Positions 60,372-64,000 of a DNA stretch of 64,000 nucleotides are shown here, piece after piece. The stretch comes from Sneathiella litorea (GTDB lineage Bacteria > Pseudomonadota > Alphaproteobacteria > Sneathiellales > Sneathiellaceae), in contig NZ_WTUW01000002.1 in the NCBI RefSeq assembly GCF_009882915.1, forward strand, positions 1,200,005 to 1,264,004, given 5' to 3'. How positions within the stretch are numbered: position 1 is the stretch's first letter; each line of letters begins with the position of its first letter. The notes under the pieces are model-generated. The model saw only the letters and a list, made by a program, of their open reading frames with translations, was not told where the DNA came from and searched no databases. The translations under genes were made by a program, and so were the position numbers.

Positions 60372-61190
60372 ATGCCGATAACGAAATCAGAAAATGGTGC
60401 AGCCGTCTGGACACATCGCACACCGAAAGCAAGAATCGTCATGTGGGTGGGTTGGTTACTGCTCGTTGCACTGTTCATTTTTTGCTGGCAAGTGATGACC
60501 GAAGGTACCATTTGGTTCTTCGTCTATGATGCCCCACGACAGGCCGCAGATATTGGTTCGCGCATGTTCCCTCCGAAATGGAGCTATATGGACGAGCTCT
60601 GGTGGCCACTTTGGGACACCATCAATATCGCGACATTGGGAACACTTCTCGCGGTTATCATGGCGGTGCCGGTCGCCTTCCTAGCCGCCCGCAATACAAC
60701 ACCCAGCACAAAATTCGTCCGGCCTGTCGCCTTGTTCATCATAGTGGCGTCACGATCGATCAACGCACTCATCTGGGGTCTGTTACTGGTGGCGATAATT
60801 GGCCCCGGCGTGTTTGCCGGAATTATTGCGATTGCACTCCGTTCCATCGGCTTTATCGCCAAGCTACTCTATGAAGCGATTGAAGAAATAGACGAAACAC
60901 AGATCGAGGCTATCAACGCGACAGGCGCCTCCGCAATGCAGCGTCTTGATTATGGTATCACGCCGCAAATTACCCCTGCCTTTGCCGGGATCACCCTATT
61001 CCGATGGGATATCAACATCCGGGAATCCACTGTCCTTGGACTCGTCGGAGCAGGTGGGCTCGGCCTTAAACTCCAGGCTTCCATCAATGTCCTAGCCTGG
61101 GGACAGGTAACAACTATCTTCATTGTTATCCTCGCGACAGTATTGGTCAGTGAATGGGTCTCCGCCAAGGTGCGCCATAGCCTGATATAA
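60372..61190 (+). CDS. phnE: Phosphonate-type ABC transporter permease PhnE (second)
   Basis: About 272 residues from ATG 60372; the frame opens at 60348 but that overlaps the first permease. Six membrane helices and the PhnE loop: ASRSINALIWGLLLVAIIG, then ETQIEAINATGASAMQRLDYGITPQITPAFAGITLFRWDINIRESTVLGLVGAGGLGLKLQASI. Two PhnE paralogues make a heterodimeric channel in several phn operons. It is the last gene of the operon; a GC hairpin, GAGCAATGGATTGCTC (61194-61209), follows four bases after the stop but has no T run. Confidence 0.9.
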   Translation: MPITKSENGAAVWTHRTPKARIVMWVGWLLLVALFIFCWQVMTEGTIWFFVYDAPRQAADIGSRMFPPKWSYMDELWWPLWDTINIATLGTLLAVIMAVPVAFLAARNTTPSTKFVRPVALFIIVASRSINALIWGLLLVAIIGPGVFAGIIAIALRSIGFIAKLLYEAIEEIDETQIEAINATGASAMQRLDYGITPQITPAFAGITLFRWDINIRESTVLGLVGAGGLGLKLQASINVLAWGQVTTIFIVILATVLVSEWVSAKVRHSLI

Positions 61191-61239
61191 GACGAGCAAT
61201 GGATTGCTCCTAAGATAAAGCTTTAGTCGTCAGTCGCGC

Positions 61240-61645
61240 TTATTCATCAAAACCGTTAATGGTGGCAACCTCCTCCACCGATCGTCGGGTTGAAACTAAG
61301 GTGTTTACAGGAAAACTGTCGTCCGGACACCCCATGGCAATGGCAGCTTGAATGACATGGCTCTCCGGAAACCCGGCATGCTCACTCACCACCGGAGATT
61401 ACTTGATTCCCTGATTATTAAAGGCCGCGCCGACCCCCCGGCTCCATGCGGCGTTCCGCGTCACGCTGCTCAACCCCCATTACTTCAAAAAGCTGCACCG
61501 CAATCTTAATCTGGCGATCGCGATGAACGCCTTCATACTTGCCCTCAACCCTAAATTCCCTCGATGGCGAAACACCAGCTAGATTTCGCTCGATATTTCC
61601 CTCGCGAATCCGGCCCCACGGTTCCTCGTCATAGAGTATCAACAA
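61240..61645 (-). pseudogene. Decayed nitroreductase gene
   Basis: The minus strand carries pieces of a nitroreductase in the right order. First piece (61645-61418): PSREFRVEGKYEGV, then RQIKIAVQLFEVMGVEQRDAERRM, matching the mid-region (PxxW...Y..RR...LY..LGI.R.D) of NAD(P)H nitroreductases. After a break the C-terminal piece reads AAFNNQGIK, an in-frame TAA, then SPVVSEHAGFPESHVIQAAIAMGCPDD and SFPVNTLVSTRRSVEEVATING to the stop at 61240-61242. Between the two, the central FMN-binding part is missing or shifted. So there is a deletion or frameshift and an in-frame stop: a pseudogene. Confidence 0.7.
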
Positions 61646-61829
61646 TCAGATAAAAAACGGTAGATTGTGGATATACGGTAAATGGAGAATGTGAATATTT
61701 GCAATTTATGATACAACAGCATTTCAAGATGCAAATCTGCAACAAAAGAAAGTTGTGTTGCGTGGATCTAAATATCCACATTATTGACAACGCAAGAAAT
61801 TGCATCTCGGTGAACAGGAGCTCTGTCAG

Positions 61830-63584
61830 ATGGCAGCCCATCGCACTCAAAGACAACTCGCAGCGATTATGTCTGTCGATGTCGTCGGCTTTTCCCGGCT
61901 GATGGGCTTGAACGAAGAGGGCACGTTAGAAGCCCTAAAGTGCTTGCAGAAAACTGTAGTCTCGCCGCAAGTGTCTCGCCATCAAGGCCGCATTGTGAAA
62001 TTGTTGGGCGATGGTGCAATTATCATCTTTTCCAGCGTCGTCGATGCCGTCTCAGCCGGAATTGCCATTCAACAGGCAATGACCAGTTTTAACGATGGAA
62101 TTACCTTTGAACATATCATCACCATGCGCATTGGGATCAATTTGGGTGACGTTATTCTGGAAGGCAAAGATATTTACGGTGACGGCGTGAATGTCGCAGC
62201 CCGCATCCAAGAAGTGTGTACTCCCGGCGGCTTGGCGCTCAGTGCTACCGCTTTTGAGCACGTAAACGGCAAAGTGAACGCGGATTTTGTAGACGCAGGC
62301 GAACGGGTTTTGAAGAACATCGACCGCAAGGTACGTGTATTTCGCTGGCCTGACACAAGAACATCAGATGCTCCACAGCGGCTATCGTTACCCGACAAAC
62401 CATCCATTGCCGTGCTCCCTTTTGACAACATGTCCAGCGATCCGGACCAAGAGTATTTTGCCGATGGTGTGGTCGAAAGTTTGACTGCTGCCTTGTCCCG
62501 GATACGGTCATTCTTTGTCATCGCTCGCAATTCAGCTTTTGCATATAAAGGCCGCCAAATGAACGTCATCGATATTGGTCGCGAATTGGGTGTTGGCTAT
62601 TTGCTTGAAGGGTCGGTTCAAAGGGCTGGCGGTAAACTGCGGATCACCGTTCAGCTTATCGAGTCCACAACAGGCGCCCATCTTTGGGCCGAAAAATATG
62701 ATGGTGTAGACAGCGAGCTTTTTGACCTTCAGGACCGGATAACCGAGCAAGTTGCTGGCGCATTACAACCGTCGATCCAAAAAGCAGAAATTGACCGTGC
62801 AACGCGCAAGCGACCCCATGATATGGGAGCTTATGATTATGCCATGCGTGCGATCCGCCACGTCTGGATGCAAGATCAAGAAGATTCCGCCATTGCGCTG
62901 AAATTGCTCGAACAATCGCTTGCCATTGACCCGGACTATCCTCTTGCGCTGGCGCTGTCAGGTTGGTGTTGGGCTCAACATTCAGTTTACAACTGGACGG
63001 ATGATATCGAAAGCGCAAAGACCCGTGCACTTCAACTAGCAGAGAAGGCAGCTGCTTTCTCGACCGATGATCCATTAATCCTTTCAGTACTGGGTGTTGT
63101 CCATACGTTTGCCCGTAACCACGGGACCGCACGTATCTTGCTGGAGCGCGCAATTACGCTTGATCCTAATTCAGCATGGGCTCTTAGCAGATTGGGCTGG
63201 CTCGAAGTATATGCTGACCGCCCCGAAGCCGCCTTTCAGCATTTCGAGCACGCAATACGCCTCAGTCCACTTGATCCAATGAATTTCAATAATTTTGTCG
63301 GTATCGCGAGCGCACATCAGATATCCGGCGACTATAGTGAGTCTGCCGATCTCTTCGAGCGAGCTCTAATGGAACGACCGAATGCGTTTTGGATCTACCG
63401 TAATCTTGCACCGGCTTTATTGGCGGCGGGCCGCCGCGAAGACGCTGAGGCCGCGAAGAATCTTATGCTGAAAGCATATCCAGCCATGACGATTAAACGG
63501 TTCAAAGATGCATTGGTTTTTTCTCCAAAATCTCTTGAAAGTATGGCTGCCTATTTTCGCGAAATGGGTATTCCTGAAGAATAA
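61830..63584 (+). CDS. Class III adenylate/guanylate cyclase with TolB-like and TPR domains
   Basis: About 584 residues from ATG 61830, preceded by AGGAGCTCTGTCAG; the frame also opens at a TTG at 61800. Residues about 8-180 are a class III cyclase domain: RQLAAIMSVDVVGFSRLMGLNEEGTLEAL with the first metal Asp, then IVKLLGDGAIIIFSSVVDAV, RIGINLGDVILEGKDIYGDGVNVAARIQEVCTPGG with the second. Then a TolB/CadC-like domain: KPSIAVLPFDNMSSDPDQEYFADGVVESLTAALSRIRSFFVIARNSAFAYKGRQ, YLLEGSVQRAGGKLRITVQLIESTTGAHLWAEKYD. The rest is TPR repeats. It has no membrane segment. Common alphaproteobacterial cAMP-signalling architecture, with unknown input. It stands between two gene ruins. Confidence 0.88.
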   Translation: MAAHRTQRQLAAIMSVDVVGFSRLMGLNEEGTLEALKCLQKTVVSPQVSRHQGRIVKLLGDGAIIIFSSVVDAVSAGIAIQQAMTSFNDGITFEHIITMRIGINLGDVILEGKDIYGDGVNVAARIQEVCTPGGLALSATAFEHVNGKVNADFVDAGERVLKNIDRKVRVFRWPDTRTSDAPQRLSLPDKPSIAVLPFDNMSSDPDQEYFADGVVESLTAALSRIRSFFVIARNSAFAYKGRQMNVIDIGRELGVGYLLEGSVQRAGGKLRITVQLIESTTGAHLWAEKYDGVDSELFDLQDRITEQVAGALQPSIQKAEIDRATRKRPHDMGAYDYAMRAIRHVWMQDQEDSAIALKLLEQSLAIDPDYPLALALSGWCWAQHSVYNWTDDIESAKTRALQLAEKAAAFSTDDPLILSVLGVVHTFARNHGTARILLERAITLDPNSAWALSRLGWLEVYADRPEAAFQHFEHAIRLSPLDPMNFNNFVGIASAHQISGDYSESADLFERALMERPNAFWIYRNLAPALLAAGRREDAEAAKNLMLKAYPAMTIKRFKDALVFSPKSLESMAAYFREMGIPEE

Positions 63585-63660
63585 ATCACATACGGACCTT
63601 TTGACAACTCGGGCAATCCAATTAAACCCCAACTATTTCAAAACCGGCGAACAACAAGAA

Positions 63661-63930
63661 GGTGTTAGTGCTGCGGTTAATATGCGAACCTTCCTCTCCG
63701 AAATTGGATGCTTGCCGGTTTCAGCGATGGTACATATCCCCAAAGCTCAAGAGGTTCTCGACGAGAATGGTCTCTGGATTAATGAGGGAGAACGGTGGGA
63801 TGGCTATGTAGGTCGGGCGATTTCACAACTTGAATGGTGGGGAGAAGCGGCGCGTCACCAGCGCTCTGGGGGAGATGTCAACAAGACAGAAGCCTTCCAG
63901 AAAGACCCCTCTCAGAGAAACGCTCCTTAA
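63661..63930 (+). pseudogene. 5'-truncated NADPH-dependent FMN reductase fragment
   Basis: The frame 63661-63930 encodes NMRTFLSEIGCLPVSAMVHIPKAQEVLDENGLWINEG, then ERWDGYVGRAISQLEWWGEAARHQRS, which reads as the C-terminal third of NAD(P)H-dependent FMN reductases (LRxxLxELGCxPVPxMVxIPxA...LDExGxxxDE). The part that binds FMN (about 120 residues) is missing, and upstream sequence in this frame is not protein-like. The stretch 63931-64000 holds nothing else that I can identify. Confidence 0.65.
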
Positions 63931-64000
63931 GTAAGGGCAGATGGAGTTCCCTGATTTCATTCTAGAATGATTTACTTAGGTTAAATCTGTTGAGACTGAA

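Overview
The window looks like chromosomal DNA of a free-living, motile, probably marine alphaproteobacterium. The signs are a FlbT/FlaF flagellin system, the murA - DUF2948 - hisG - hisD - UPF0262 - phosphatase - infA - maf - rng - yacG - tRNA-Phe run that is conserved in Rhodospirillales-like genomes, the small alphaproteobacterial families DUF1737, DUF4389 and DUF6460, many secondary transporters, a PhoX phosphatase, a TAXI-TRAP carrier and a PhnCDE-type importer. GC looks like the low fifties by eye (not computed). A Sneathiella- or Kiloniella-like lineage would fit, but that is an inference.

Layout. 1-7.5 kb: the 3' end of msrA, a DMT exporter, a PhnZ-like HD protein, a DsbA-fold isomerase, then a leftward group of small-molecule enzymes (OYE-type flavin oxidoreductase, pirin, SDR) and an MFS carrier. 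7.7-11 kb: an unknown protein and two overlapping MFS genes. 11-18 kb: a C1/methylated-amine block with a glyoxylate-type aminotransferase, an ICMT-like methyltransferase, betaine-homocysteine methyltransferase, a GST and a complete quaternary-amine (choline/betaine type) ABC importer. 18-21.5 kb: MBL hydrolase, CDP-alcohol phosphatidyltransferase, OsmC, and an NfuA-like protein with an extra, cysteine-less NifU domain. 21.6-30.2 kb: a catabolic block of cyclase/hydrolase, MFS, class II aldolase, acyl-CoA dehydrogenase, IclR regulator and a divergent TAXI-TRAP importer. 31-35 kb: a TetR regulator followed by a two-subunit 2-oxoacid:ferredoxin oxidoreductase (korAB). 35.8-39.8 kb: the flagellar island flbT - flagellin - DUF1217 - flagellin - flaF, with a near-consensus sigma54 promoter before the second flagellin. 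40-48 kb: an orphan acyl-CoA carboxyltransferase, a PEBP protein, a decayed class III cyclase, a LysE exporter, an AT-rich acyltransferase beside tRNA-Thr, and Tat-exported PhoX. 48-56.6 kb: the housekeeping core from dcd to tRNA-Phe. 56.6-64 kb: an IS6-family element that splits a 60-codon ORF, a phosphonate/phosphate-type ABC importer, two decayed oxidoreductase genes, and a cyclase-TolB-TPR protein.

How the parts work together. The 11-18 kb genes can import quaternary amines, transfer a betaine methyl group to homocysteine and connect to glyoxylate/serine metabolism. The 21.6-30.2 kb block looks like an IclR-controlled uptake and degradation unit for an unidentified organic acid. The flagellar genes combine transcriptional (sigma54) and post-transcriptional (FlbT/FlaF, leader hairpins) control. 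PhoX and the Phn importer both suggest adaptation to low phosphate.

I see no CRISPR array, prophage, secretion system, defence island or biosynthetic megacluster. The most unusual items are the NifU paralogue with a disarmed middle domain, the IS6 insertion whose removal restores a reading frame, the IclR/TAXI catabolic unit, and a cluster of gene ruins near 61-64 kb.
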